Part shown: piece by piece, positions 20,952-31,319 of the stretch
Numbering within the stretch: position 1 is the first letter of the stretch
Layout: each line of letters starts with the position of its first letter
Assembly: GCA_900323505.1 (NCBI GenBank)
Contig: OOIN01000033.1
Coordinates: forward strand, 434,001-498,000
DNA from: Ustilago trichophora
Taxonomy: Eukaryota > Basidiomycota > Ustilaginomycetes > Ustilaginales > Ustilaginaceae
DNA length: 64,000 nucleotides
Direction of reading: 5' to 3'
Translations under genes and position numbers: made by a program
Notes under the pieces: model-generated
Database searches by the model: none
The model's input: the letters and a program-made list of their open reading frames with translations, nothing else
Told to the model about the DNA's origin: nothing

Positions 20952-22666
20952 TGTGGCACGAGGGAGAGAATGAGTTTCATGCGAACCGACAATCTGAGGC
21001 GAACACGACTTGGCGAAACAGAGAGAGCCAGATCGGCGCAGCAAATTGGCACTTTAGGCATGTGAGCAGAGGATCTGCACTCAGGGTTCCACTCTTCACG
21101 TCCAAAACTGCCAAAAAAATTGAAGAAAGAAATCGCAGCGAATTGCGTTTCTTTTTTTTTTCGCGTTTATGCGCATTTTCATTTTTATTTTAAGGGAGGG
21201 CTGAATTTGATTTCAACTTCCGCTGAACGTAAATGAGCAGAGAACAGACGTCACACATCCCTTTCGCTCTTCTGGTTCTCCCCCCCTTTTTTTTCTTTTT
21301 TTTTTTCTCATTTTCACCTGATTTTGATTTTCCTTTTAAAAGATCTCCAATTTGAACGCCTTGTGCTCTACAGCCGCCCCGCCCCGCCCAACTTGGAGGG
21401 AATTGGCTAAACCTGCACCGTCGGGAGCTGAATTCCAAACGAGCACCAACTGTCACTCTGACATGCTGGGCGTACCTTCTGTACTGTAGAGCCTTTCTTG
21501 CAGGCTTGCATTCGCCCGAGAACAATCGAAAAGCGCTCTCCCGATTCTTTCGGGACCGGTTATGGTGACAGCGTGTCCAAGTTGGCATGGAGCGAATTCC
21601 TGCCTCTCTGTCTGTCTCTGCCAGCTCGCTGCCTGACGACGACACATGGCGATTTCTCCCACGCAAGCCCTTACCTCATGGCTTGGCAGCCAGCTGAGCT
21701 GTCCACTCTCTCGTGCCTCCATGCTCTCCTCGTCTCCGATCTGTCTCTCGTCTGTCCGCAATCTTGGCTTCCCATAGCCCTGTTGCGAACCAGCGAGTTC
21801 AAACTGGACAGGAGCGTCCCATTCGCCTGGTAGTCGCCCTAGCTGACAGCTCTGCACTTCAGATAGCGAATTCCTCTCGCCTCTTCCGGTGTCGGTCGAG
21901 AAACAGTGCAATCAAGCCACTTCGTTGATACCTGCTCGGCAGATTCCTCCGTGTTCGTCGCAACGGCAAACAAAGACGGAGCGAAAACTGCAACCAAGTA
22001 TAGCTCGCCTCTAGTGGGAGAACAACATGTTCCATCGGATGCTGGGCGATCCGAGCTCTGATCGACGGAAAGAAAAAGTACTACATGGAGGCAGTCGATG
22101 ACTAGGATGTCATTCGCGATATTGGCCACCATTCGCCAACTGACTGCTCTGAAGCATAATATCCGTCAATCTTTTCTCGCCGAACTCAACATCTGCAGCT
22201 TACTACCTGTCTCACACTACACCTTCCCCATGAGCCAACGTTTGCAACGCTTCCCGCAGCAAAACTTTCCAAAAGCGGTTGCTGCACGTCCTCAATGTTC
22301 TCACGCTCACACTCTGTTTCACTTCTCCGAATGACCAAGCAAAGTAGAATTTCTTCCAGCGATGAACCTAAACCTTTTCCTCCCCGTCGAGCGAACAGCG
22401 ACAAAGCTTCGCCCAGCCAGCCGCTTCGCCGTTTCATGCCATTCGAGATTTCTCCGCGATCCGCGATCCGCGATCTCCGTTCGTCTGTATGTTCAATACG
22501 AACGTGATCGAATGCGCCGGCGGTTAAGGCGACGCTTGGGCGAACAATGTCCACCCGCGATGGGCAAGTGTTGCACATTGGCTGTATGGACAAAGTTCCG
22601 CGGGTTTCTTGTTACGATAAGAGAGCATAGTGTCTTGTCTGTTTGTTCAATGCAGTCCTCGTTCAA

Positions 22667-22673
22667 TATATAA
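22667..22673 (+). promoter_or_regulatory. TATA box of the dehydrogenase gene
   Basis: TATATAA, 136 bases before the ATG at 22809, followed by a C/T-rich leader. Confidence 0.55.
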
Positions 22674-22808
22674 CCAACATCCTCGCATCCTCGAGTTTGT
22701 CATTCCCCATCACCAACAAGTCTCATCCACACACTCCTCTCTTTCCACGCTCAGCCCTTCCACTTCTCCACTTCTCTTCTCCTCCCCACCTCACATCCTC
22801 TACACACG

Positions 22809-24347
22809 ATGTCGTTTACCGAACGCACTTCCCTCCCCACCCTAGGCTCGGGTAAGGTCGTCGTCGAGACCCCCGCAAAGGAGGCTCTCGATGTCGTCCG
22901 TCTCTTGACCCCCGTCCTCAACTCCAACTACCCTGCGGTCGCTCAGACCAACTCGTCCACCAACTCTTCCCGCTCTGATGATGTTTCGGAAGATGAGGAC
23001 GACATGGAGACCGAGGACCTTGCCAACTTCTCTTTTACTGCTATGCAGCGATGCCCCTCGCTCACCGCTTCCCAGGACAGTCTTTCACCCTCGCCCACTC
23101 CTTCCCCCAGCAAAGTCACCTTCTTTGGCTCGGACTCGGCTGCCGATGCTGCCATGAAGACCGACAAGCCTTCGACCTACGGTACTGTTCTCGTCGTTGG
23201 TGTTGGCTTCGTCGGCGCCCACTTGATGGAACGTTTCTCTTCCGCTTACGAGGTCGTCGCTTTCGACGTCTCCGAAAACCGATGCCAGTACCTCCGCAAG
23301 GTGCACTGCAACAACCCTAACGTCACCTTCATCTCGGATCTCGAGGCAGATGACAGGACCAAGTCTTTCGACCTTTGCCTTGTCTCTGTCCCCACTCTAC
23401 TCACCGCCGATCTCAGCCAGGTTGACCAGACACACATTCGATCTGCATTCAACATGGTTTCTCGTATTGCTCAGCCCGGTTCTACCGTCGTTGTCGAGTC
23501 CTCCGTCACCGTCGGTATGACTCGCGAGCTCTTCTCCCCCCTCCTCGCAAAGGGTGTTCACGTCGGATTCAGCCCTGAGCGCGTCGACCCCGGCCGCACT
23601 TTCCCCGCCTTCGAGGATATCCCCAAGGTGGTTTCGGGTCTTGACCAGCCCTCGCTCGAGCGCATCACCGAGCTCTACTCGCGCGTATTCAACAAGGTCG
23701 TTCCCGTCTCCAAGCCAGAGGTGGCCGAATTTACCAAGCTGTACGAAAACTGCCAGCGTCTGGTCAACATTGCCTACGTCAACGAGATCGCCGATGCCTG
23801 TGCCAAGCACGGTGTTGACGTTCACGAGGTTGTCATGGCTTCCTCCACCAAGCCTTTCGGATTCATGCCTTATTCGCCCTCCCTCGGTGCCGGTGGACAC
23901 TGCATCCCCGTCAACCCCTTCTACCTCTTTGCCAACTGCGACCTCCCCCTCCTCCGCAACGCCGCACTTGCCAACCAGCAGCGACCCATCGCCAAAGCCG
24001 TCGAGGTCGCCCAGATCGCCGCTGAAAACCACACCTCCCTTTCCAAGTCCGGCAAGGTCTCGGTCGCCATCGTTGGAATGGGTTTCAAGCGCGGCGAGGC
24101 CTCCCTCGCCTACGCACCCACCGTCTCACTCGCTGATAAGCTCACCGAGCTCGGAGTAGAGGTCAGCTACGTTGACGAATTTGTCACTTCCGACAAGTGG
24201 GCTAAGGTCCCCTCGGCGACTTTCCAGGATTCCGAAAAGTTTGATTCGCTCTTTGACGCCGTTGTCGTAGCGCAAAAGCCTATTGCTAGCGAACTCGCTA
24301 TCCTCGAAAAGCTCACCTCTGCAAAGGTGATTTACTTTACCAAGTAA
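22809..24347 (+). CDS. UDP-sugar 6-dehydrogenase, UDP-HexNAc (WbpA/WecC) type
   Basis: 512 residues, intronless. The first ~120 residues are acidic and Ser-rich with no clear homology. Then comes an NAD-binding Rossmann motif (VVGVGFVG, residues about 128-136), a typical middle domain (ESSVTVGMTRELF, GFSPERVDPGR), the dimer helix region (EFTKLYENCQRLVNIAYVNE), and the active site PSLGAGGHCIPVNPFYL with nucleophile Cys365. A C-terminal UDP-binding domain follows (VAIVGMGFKRGEASLAYAP). The GGHCIPxxP signature is that of UDP-N-acetyl-glucosamine or -mannosamine 6-dehydrogenases; canonical UDP-glucose dehydrogenases have FGGSCFxKD-like motifs. The reaction is a four-electron NAD-dependent oxidation of a UDP sugar to its uronic acid in the cytosol. 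It is divergent from the GT2 synthase gene, which could use the product. Confidence 0.85.
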   Translation: MSFTERTSLPTLGSGKVVVETPAKEALDVVRLLTPVLNSNYPAVAQTNSSTNSSRSDDVSEDEDDMETEDLANFSFTAMQRCPSLTASQDSLSPSPTPSPSKVTFFGSDSAADAAMKTDKPSTYGTVLVVGVGFVGAHLMERFSSAYEVVAFDVSENRCQYLRKVHCNNPNVTFISDLEADDRTKSFDLCLVSVPTLLTADLSQVDQTHIRSAFNMVSRIAQPGSTVVVESSVTVGMTRELFSPLLAKGVHVGFSPERVDPGRTFPAFEDIPKVVSGLDQPSLERITELYSRVFNKVVPVSKPEVAEFTKLYENCQRLVNIAYVNEIADACAKHGVDVHEVVMASSTKPFGFMPYSPSLGAGGHCIPVNPFYLFANCDLPLLRNAALANQQRPIAKAVEVAQIAAENHTSLSKSGKVSVAIVGMGFKRGEASLAYAPTVSLADKLTELGVEVSYVDEFVTSDKWAKVPSATFQDSEKFDSLFDAVVVAQKPIASELAILEKLTSAKVIYFTK

Positions 24348-25404
24348 AATTTCTTCAAAAACCCTCTTGCTCATAGTTTGTTCGCTCACATCGCATTGTC
24401 ATTCTCTTGTATATTAGAAGCTTTACCTCTGGCCACTGAAAATAGATTATTTTCTCCCATTGCTCTATTTCTCTCTTTGTCTGTGTCTCCGGTCGGCGAG
24501 CATTGACTTTGTGCAAGAAGTGAAGAAAAAAAATCATCATAAATCTTTGCCAGTACAAGCTGACTTTCTCAAAGAAACCTACCTGAAACGACAACAGCCC
24601 AGACTTCAATGAAACTGATTGCTACCCGGTGTCACAATGCTTCCCACACGGAGTGGAGAAGGCAGATCTGTGAGCTTACCTGAGTGTGGGGTCGCTTACT
24701 ACAGTGTGGGTTCGCACAATCGCCTTGACCTGTCGAGCGACGGAGGGAAATGGTGTTCGCTCGAATCGTCGGAGTTTCAAAAAAAAAGTCTCGCGGTGTG
24801 GTGTGAAGAATTGGGGCGAACGGGAGGGAAAAAACTTCATCTATTTTTCTTTTCTTTCTTTTTTTTTTCCTGGTTTCCACGTGGGGCAGTATTTGACATG
24901 AAGTCTTTTTGCCTTCTTACAGTACGGCGACTTGGAGCGAACACATCCAGCGCCACCGATCCGGGAGTTTTTATTCTTATAAAAAAAATAAAATAAAATA
25001 AAAAACATATGGCGAACAAAACGTGTGTCAATGCTACAGTAGTACGCCTTATGGCGAATTCCGCGGCGCTAATTAGCTCCTTTGCGTCTTCCGCTCGTCG
25101 GCATTGGAATATCGGCGGCTAGGGGTGTTCGAAGTAGGCGCATCAACCACAGCGAGTTATGCAGACGTTCACGACAGAGGTTTGGCATTCTTTTCATTGA
25201 CTGTGTAAGAGATGGGATCGCGTCCGGTACGTGGGCGTGTTGGGCTTTGCGATCGTCTCTTCCTCAGCGATAGGCGTTTCTCTCCGTGGAAAATCCTCTC
25301 TAACTCTTTTTACCATCTCACCACATTCATCAAGGACAAGTATTAGCGAAGAGATCTTCTCGTTCAACGATAACGAAAAACCATCCAGCAAAAGGTAGGA
25401 CAAC
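24348..25404. other. Gap: 3' end of dehydrogenase gene and upstream region of next gene
   Basis: About 1 kb with short A/T runs (T-rich at 24842-24870, A-rich at 24983-25005). No open frame with a recognisable protein is present. Confidence 0.5.
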
Positions 25405-26601
25405 ATGGTGGGGGTCTCACGATGGCGCCGCGCGCTCTTGTTTGCGCTCGTGATCTCGGTCTTGAGCACAGCTTTTGCGAGCTGCGCACCGATCTCAAGC
25501 TCGAACTCTACAGGAATAGCTTCTACAACGATGATGTTGACCACGACTAGCTCTACGGATACTTTGCAGGCAAGCAGCACCAGCAGTTCGACCAGTACGA
25601 GATCTATTATGTCGACGTCTGATACGACGACTTCTACCAGCACAGATGCTTCCTCGTCGAGCACAATCACAAGTTCAAGCAGCACCTCAACTCCCACCTC
25701 GACGATGACGCCAAGCACTTGGACAGAAGCTCCCTCAACAAGTACAACTCCACCGCTCCCGCTGACAACTCAAAGTAAGCCCGTCAGCCTTACTCAAGTC
25801 TCATCACGGTCCTCGGTTGTAACTCGACCTACACGAAGCACAACCGAGCGAGCAGTCAAGAGCAAGACCACACATCCTCATACCACCACCCATCGAGTCA
25901 TCAAAACGAAATCTGCCAAACCTGAGCGACATTCCACCTATAAGACTGCTAAAGCTGTCAATCAGACCCGTAGCCGCACAGCCAAAGTCAAACCCGCACG
26001 CACAACAAGATCTCATCCGCAACGTACCACATCTGCGAAACCAACTCGTATTCGTACAACGCGCTTACGCACCTCCACTCCTACTCCGAAGCTTGCCGTC
26101 TCGCGTACGTCGAAATCGCATTTAGAAAAGTCTCATGGTACTAAAACACACGGCTCTCACACGGCTCATCCAACAGAAAAGCCTTATCACCCTAAAGGGG
26201 GTGGTACGATTGTTTCGGATCCAATTCCTGGTTCGGCTTGGGAGAGGATCAGAAAAATTTTGTTGATTCCACTTTGTACCATGACCGTTCTGACGTTTTT
26301 GGCAGGTGTGGCACTTTATGTGGCGGCGACGTGGGGTAGTGGGGAAGGTTGGTTCGGTCGACCGCTTCCAGCGGAGAACGATGAAGAGGTTGGAGTCAAG
26401 GATGAGAAGTTGGTAGTTCAAACAATTGGATATCCGGAAGAGAAGAAGTTGGTCTCCGAGGAAGGGACGGTGCAGGAAAACGAGAAGAAGCAACGTAGAA
26501 ATCAAGATGAAAGAAACGTTGGAGAGGAAGGGGTTAGGGAGAGTAGTAGTGGAGATTTCCAGTTCAGAGTACCTTCAATAGATGAAGGCGCTGTGAAATG
26601 A
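25405..26601 (+). CDS. Mucin-like single-pass membrane protein
   Basis: 398 residues, intronless. It has an N-terminal signal sequence (residues about 1-28, ending near ALVISVLSTAFASC). Then comes a Ser/Thr-dominated stretch to about residue 150 that would be heavily O-glycosylated, followed by a Lys/Arg/Thr/His-rich stretch to about 270. One membrane span is at about 284-306 (ILLIPLCTMTVLTFLAGVAL), and an acidic/basic cytoplasmic tail of about 90 residues follows. The layout is that of fungal cell-wall sensors or signalling mucins (Wsc/Mid2/Msb2-like), but no WSC or Msb2 domain is visible. The positively charged second half of the ectodomain is unusual. The function is unknown; surface sensing is an inference. 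Confidence 0.7.
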   Translation: MVGVSRWRRALLFALVISVLSTAFASCAPISSSNSTGIASTTMMLTTTSSTDTLQASSTSSSTSTRSIMSTSDTTTSTSTDASSSSTITSSSSTSTPTSTMTPSTWTEAPSTSTTPPLPLTTQSKPVSLTQVSSRSSVVTRPTRSTTERAVKSKTTHPHTTTHRVIKTKSAKPERHSTYKTAKAVNQTRSRTAKVKPARTTRSHPQRTTSAKPTRIRTTRLRTSTPTPKLAVSRTSKSHLEKSHGTKTHGSHTAHPTEKPYHPKGGGTIVSDPIPGSAWERIRKILLIPLCTMTVLTFLAGVALYVAATWGSGEGWFGRPLPAENDEEVGVKDEKLVVQTIGYPEEKKLVSEEGTVQENEKKQRRNQDERNVGEEGVRESSSGDFQFRVPSIDEGAVK

Positions 26602-26979
26602 GCGAGAGATTTGCATTTCCTGAATCATGTACTGAAGACACACGACGAGCAATTTGACAAGCGTTGATGAAAGAAGCGCTAAGACGGTTTGGCAATGCAG
26701 CACATCGAGAAGAAACTGAAGAAAATCGATCGATAAAATGCCAGCAACACAGTCTGTGCAGAGTGTTCAGTTCGTAAGTAGTGAAGCACGGCCTGCCGAG
26801 TCAAAATCAATGCCATCAACGCAAGGACTCTTCCAACAAAACGTCGCGGTGACTGACTGTAAGACATGTCAAAAATCTCAATTCAAGGAATGTACGAAAA
26901 AGACGCGACGAGAAGTATCTGAACGTAGGCAGGTGTCAGGAGAAAAATATATATTTCTCACCACCAGGGAATAAAATAG
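26602..26979. other. Gap between the mucin-like gene and the tRNA terminator
   Basis: About 380 bases holding the 3' UTR of the mucin-like gene. Short open frames are present on both strands but none shows a signal peptide or domain. Nothing else was recognised. Confidence 0.5.
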
Positions 26980-26984
26980 AAAAA
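26980..26984 (-). terminator. RNA polymerase III terminator of the tRNA gene
   Basis: A run of five T on the minus strand, six bases after the tRNA 3' end: the usual Pol III stop signal. Confidence 0.65.
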
Positions 26985-26990
26985 GATAAT

Positions 26991-27098
26991 TGCTCCGTAC
27001 TGGGCTCGAACCAGTGACCTTCCGTTGTAACAAACTCAGAATTGTTCTGAGGCACCGTGTATTAGACGGATGCGATAATCCAACTACGCTAACGAAGC
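26991..27098 (-). tRNA. tRNA-Ile(AAT) with a 33-nt intron
   Basis: On the minus strand the acceptor arms gcttcgt/acggagc pair over 7 bp with one G-U and discriminator A. The A box is TAGCGTAGTTGG and the B box GGTTCGAGCCC. The T stem is actgg/ccagt. The anticodon stem tccgt/acgga closes a loop that becomes CTAATAA after removal of 33 nt following position 37, giving anticodon AAT. The intron holds a 7-bp hairpin (CTCAGAA/TTCTGAG). The mature RNA would be 75 nt before CCA addition. The identity as isoleucine rests on the anticodon. Confidence 0.85.
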
Positions 27099-27797
27099 TG
27101 TTATGACATCAGGAGAACCTATTGCTATAATATACCGCACTTTGTTCAAATGCGTTGAGAATGAAGTAGAGCAGCGTTCGATTGAGCTGTCAATCGGCGT
27201 ACCTCATTCGGCACCACACTAGCTCTCCCTGACCGTACTTTAGTCAGTGATGTGGCTGTGTAGGTCTCAACTTTGTTCTGCAGGGACACGAAATGAAGGC
27301 GGGGAAAAGAAAGGGGATGTGCGAGACGGCGGCAAATGAAGTCACACTAGGTTTTTTGGGGCTAACGTTTGACCGTTGTTGTGACAGGCAGATTGTTGTT
27401 GTTGTTGTTTTCTTGACATCCCGGTTAACATAAATTAAGTTTATGAGGTGACGGATAGTGCTTGGGCTCGTGCTTCAAATTGTGTTGTTATGGCAAGAAG
27501 AAGAGAGATCGATCTGAGGGTGTGATGGCTCGGTTGGTAGGGATGAAGGTTTTTCGTGCGCGGAAGGAGGTGTCTAGTGAGATGAAAGAAGGGGGCTGTA
27601 CGTTATGGTTGTCGACAATGCCGATCTTATTTAGCGCTGTGATCTGCTGGCAGCAACTGGTCGGTCTCCAGCATCTTGACACTTGCTGACGACAAGTCCG
27701 CGATGCTATGTTGCGAAAGCACTACAGGCCGTGCACTTCGAACCAAGAAGCACAACAGCAATACGCTCGAGCAGTCTATCCGACCATCAAACTAGCA
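27099..27797. other. Gap without a supported gene
   Basis: About 0.7 kb between the tRNA and the cutinase-gene promoter. It includes a GTT microsatellite near 27393-27412. The open frame at 27462-27689 shows no recognisable features. Confidence 0.45.
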
Positions 27798-27803
27798 TAT
27801 AAG
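27798..27803 (+). promoter_or_regulatory. TATA-like box of the repeat/cutinase gene
   Basis: TATAAG, 169 bases before the ATG at 27973, followed by a C-rich leader. Confidence 0.45.
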
Positions 27804-27972
27804 CGCTCAGACCTGACGTCCGTGTCCCCCCTCTCTCCTTCCCTCCATTCCGTCCTACCCACCTGCTTACCAACCATCCCCATCATCCCCAATCCTCCCT
27901 CAAGACGAACCGTGAACAAAGCACTCAATTCTGCAGCTGGTCCTGCAGCAACAACAACGACAACGAGCAGCA

Positions 27973-30900
27973 ATGCGTCTCGCACTGTGGACCCTAGCGG
28001 TCTTACTCTGTGCGATCGTGGCACAGACGTACGCAGCCCCTGCAAGCAGCGATGATAAAGCTGATGGTGGTGCAGGTGGTCTCTCTGGATTTTTTAACAG
28101 TATTTTGAAGCGATGCGGTTTGATGGATGGCGATGGCGGTGGGATGGGTATGATGATGCCTGGTCTAGCTGGTGGTGGTGGTGCAGGAGGTGCAGGAGGT
28201 GCGGGTGGAATGCCTGGAATGCCCGGTATGCCTGGTATGCCTGGTATGGGCGGCGGTATTATGGATAATCTGATGGGTGGTGGTGGAGCTGGTGGTGGTG
28301 GTGGTGGTGGCGGAGGTGGAGCTGGTACTGCTGGAACTGCTGGAACTGCTGGAACTGCTGGAACTGCTGGAACTGCTGGAACTGCTGGAACTGCTGGTAC
28401 TGCTGGTACCGCTGGTACTGCCGGTACTATCGGACTCGGAGGCAGTAGCGGCAGTGGTGGAGGTGGAGGAGGCGGCGGAGGAGGCGGTGGTGATGGAGGA
28501 TCAGGCTCAGGAGCTTCGATCGACGTTGCTACCGATGACACCTCTGCACCTGAGCCAGCACCCGGAGCTGGCTCTGGCGTTGGTGGTGGCGGTAGTGGAG
28601 GCGGTGGTGGCGGAGGAGGAGGAGGAGGAGGAGGCTCAGGCTCCACCGCACCAGCACGCAAGCGCAAGCGTTCTCCTCTTATGGGCATGATGAACTCTTT
28701 CGCATCCACCGGCAGCGCACCCAGCGAAGGCATCAATTCTCCCAAGTTCAAAGAAGACCGGGCTAAACTCGTCAAGTACTTCCAGACTCATCCTGACCGT
28801 TGGGCACTTTTCAAGAAAGATGTCAGCGGAACTGGATCTTCGACAGGTGGTGCTGTTCCCGGAGATGCGCCCGAAAATCTGGGTCAGGGCGGTGCCTTTG
28901 GTCGCGAACTGCTGATCAGTTGGTTCAAGAGTCATCCTGATCGTTGGGCTCTTTTCCAGCGAGATGTGGAATCAAAGGCTGCTGCTGAAAGGCCTGCCAC
29001 TGACACTCCTCCCGCCGGACAAGGCAATATTCCTCCTCAGACTGGTGCTGTTGCTTCAGGTAGTGGCGGTGTCGCTGGTAAAATTGCTTCTATAGCTGGA
29101 ACCGGTGAAGGCGCTGGAACTGGCGCTGGTGCTGGAACCGGCGCTGGTGCTGGAACCGGTGAAGGCGCTGGAACTGGCACTGGTGCTGGAACCGGCGCAG
29201 GCGCTGGAACTGGCGCTGGTGCTGGAACCGGCGCAGGTGCTGGATCTCGCGCAGGTGCTGGTACTGGCGCAGGTGCATCCACCCCAAAGAACCCAGCTTC
29301 GAGCGACGCCAAACAACCTGCCCATAAACGCAAGCGTCAGCTCTCGTCGACCATGCCCGGCTTAGACGGTCTAGCTGGATTCGGTGGAAGCTCTGTCAAT
29401 CTTATGCCTGGCGGAGTCGATTCTCTCGCCTTTAAAATGTACCGTTTGAAGCTGGTCAAATACTTCCAGTTACATCCTAAGCGTTGGGCGTTGTTCAAAA
29501 GCGATGTCTCTGGAGGCGGCGGTAGTGCTAGTGGTGGTGAAGGCGATGGCGATATGGGTATGGAGGGTGGAGGATTGTTCGGGAGAGAGTTGCTGATTAG
29601 TTGGTTCAAGACTCACCCAGAGAGGTGGCAGAGGTTCCAGGCTGATGTGGCTGGTGGAAGTGGTGGCGTTGCTGGTGGTGCGGCTGCCGGTGAAGAGGCT
29701 GGAGGTGCGGCTGCTACTGCTGCTGAGAAGACTGGTGGTTCGGTTGGCGGCACTGCTGGCGGTGCTGCTGGCGGTGCTGCTGGCGCTGGTGCTGGTGCCG
29801 GTGCTGGTGCTGGTGCTGGTGCTGGTACCACTGGTCACGGTGTCAATGGAGTCAATGGAGCTGGCGCTAGCGGTGCTGGCAGCACAACACCCGCACCCGA
29901 AGGCTACAACCCCAACACCTCCGTCGACAACACTCCTCCTCCCAATGACCCTGGTACATCCCCCGACAATTCAATCACTCCCTCTACCACGACCCCCTCA
30001 AAGCGAGAAGCCATTTCTCTCGAATCTCGCTCCGGTCGCGAGAGTACTGACGTTTCAGGTGACGACAAGAGTATGTATGTTTTCCCTTTTTACAACCCTC
30101 TCCTTCGGCAAGAATCGTACTGCTGACACCTTTTCTGCGCGTTTGGGAACATGGTAGCGGTGAGAAAGAGACGTCGTCATCTGAGCCTTGGCTCCGACGG
30201 TCGCCGTCACCATTGATGATGGGGATGGGTGGGATGCCTGGGATGGGGGGAGGTGGGATGGGGGGGATGGGGAGTCTGAGCGGGCTTATGGGTGGGATGG
30301 GAGGAGGGATGCCTGGGCTTGGCGGTGGTGGAGGAGGTATCGATGCTTCTTCGGGTATAGGCGCAGGCGCCACTTCTTCACCATCATCTGCATCATCCTC
30401 TGGATGTCCGGCACTCTACCTCATTTTCGCCCGCGGTACCACCGAGCTGCAAGGCACCTTTGGTATTGTCGGACGACCGCTTTGTTCCGGTCTGCAACAA
30501 CAAGTCCCCGGTACGCAATGCTACGACACGGTCTATTCCTCCGATGCCGAATACATGATTTCCCCGACGACCGGAGCCAACACCGCCTCCCAATACATGG
30601 CTGGCATATCCTCTCGCTGTCCGAACACCAAATTCGTCCTTGGCGGCTATTCGAAAGGGGCCATGGTGGTACATCGAATTCAAGGGAAGAATGTTGTGGG
30701 TGCCGTGACGTTTGGTGATCCGCTAAAGGCTCAGGCTGTGCCGACGACGCAGAACTGGAAAACTTTTTGCCATATGGGCGATCCAATCTGCGAAAACGGG
30801 TTCAACATGATGGCTCATCTGACGTACACTTCGCAGGATGTGCCGACAGCGGTGCAGTTCTTGGTGGCGGCGTACAAGAGTTCGTGCGGTGGTGCGGGGG

Positions 30901-31319
30901 GTGGTGGAGGAGCAGCAGCAGCATCAACGCCAGCGGCAGGTGCTTTGACGCCGGGTGCGGATGTGGGTGGAAATTCAGCTGGTGGTCTGGGAGGTGGCGG
31001 TCTAGGTGGTGGAATGCCAGGTCTAGGAGGCATGGGTGGCGGCATGGGTGGCATGGGCGGAGGCGGACTAATGAGCATGCTCGGCGGCGGCCTGCCAGGT
31101 CTAGGAGGAGGAGGCCTTGGGAGCATGATGGGCGGTGGTGGTGGAGGCATGCCAGGGTTAGGTGGTGGACTTGGAGGCTTGCCAGGAATGGGCGGAAAAG
31201 GCCTAATGAGCATGATCAAGAAGCGCACTTCCCACTCTTTTTCCCTCTCGAGACGACATCAAGACCACCACCACCATCATCATCATCATCGACCAGAATC
31301 TCAACCCCCATCATCTTGA
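27973..31319 (+). CDS. Secreted cutinase-family esterase with four N-terminal WALF-type repeats
   Basis: Exon 1 is 27973-30074, the intron 30075-30157 (GTATGT, branch GCTGAC, TAG) and exon 2 30158-31319: 1087 residues. A GTATGT four bases earlier (30071) would break the frame. The signal peptide is MRLALWTLAVLLCAIVAQTYA. Long Gly/Ala/Thr-rich linkers carry four ~23-residue helical repeats of the form YFQxHPxRWALFKxDV or WFKxHPxRWALFQRDV (near residues 265, 311, 493 and 538), in two pairs, each preceded by KRKR-type Kex2 sites. From about residue 784 there is a complete cutinase-type alpha/beta hydrolase: CPALYLIFARGT, GGYSKG with Ser866, GDPIC with Asp909, and His921 in AHLTY. A Gly/Met-rich tail and a His run finish it. 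The hydrolase probably acts on cutin-like or other ester substrates outside the cell. The repeats may be released as separate peptides. Confidence 0.85.

Larger units (their letters stand above)
20088..22808. promoter_or_regulatory. Divergent intergenic region between synthase and dehydrogenase
   Basis: 2.7 kb separating the 5' ends of the GT2 gene (minus) and the dehydrogenase gene (plus). It contains T/C-rich runs, a TGCTG array and a GC-rich CCGCCCCGCCC word at 21375. No gene is supported. A long shared upstream region of this kind suits environment-responsive control of both genes. Confidence 0.5.

Noticed and set aside
30075..30157. Two separate genes at 27973-30126 and 30213-31319
   Set aside because: A canonical intron joins them in frame, and the second part alone would lack a signal peptide for its cutinase domain.
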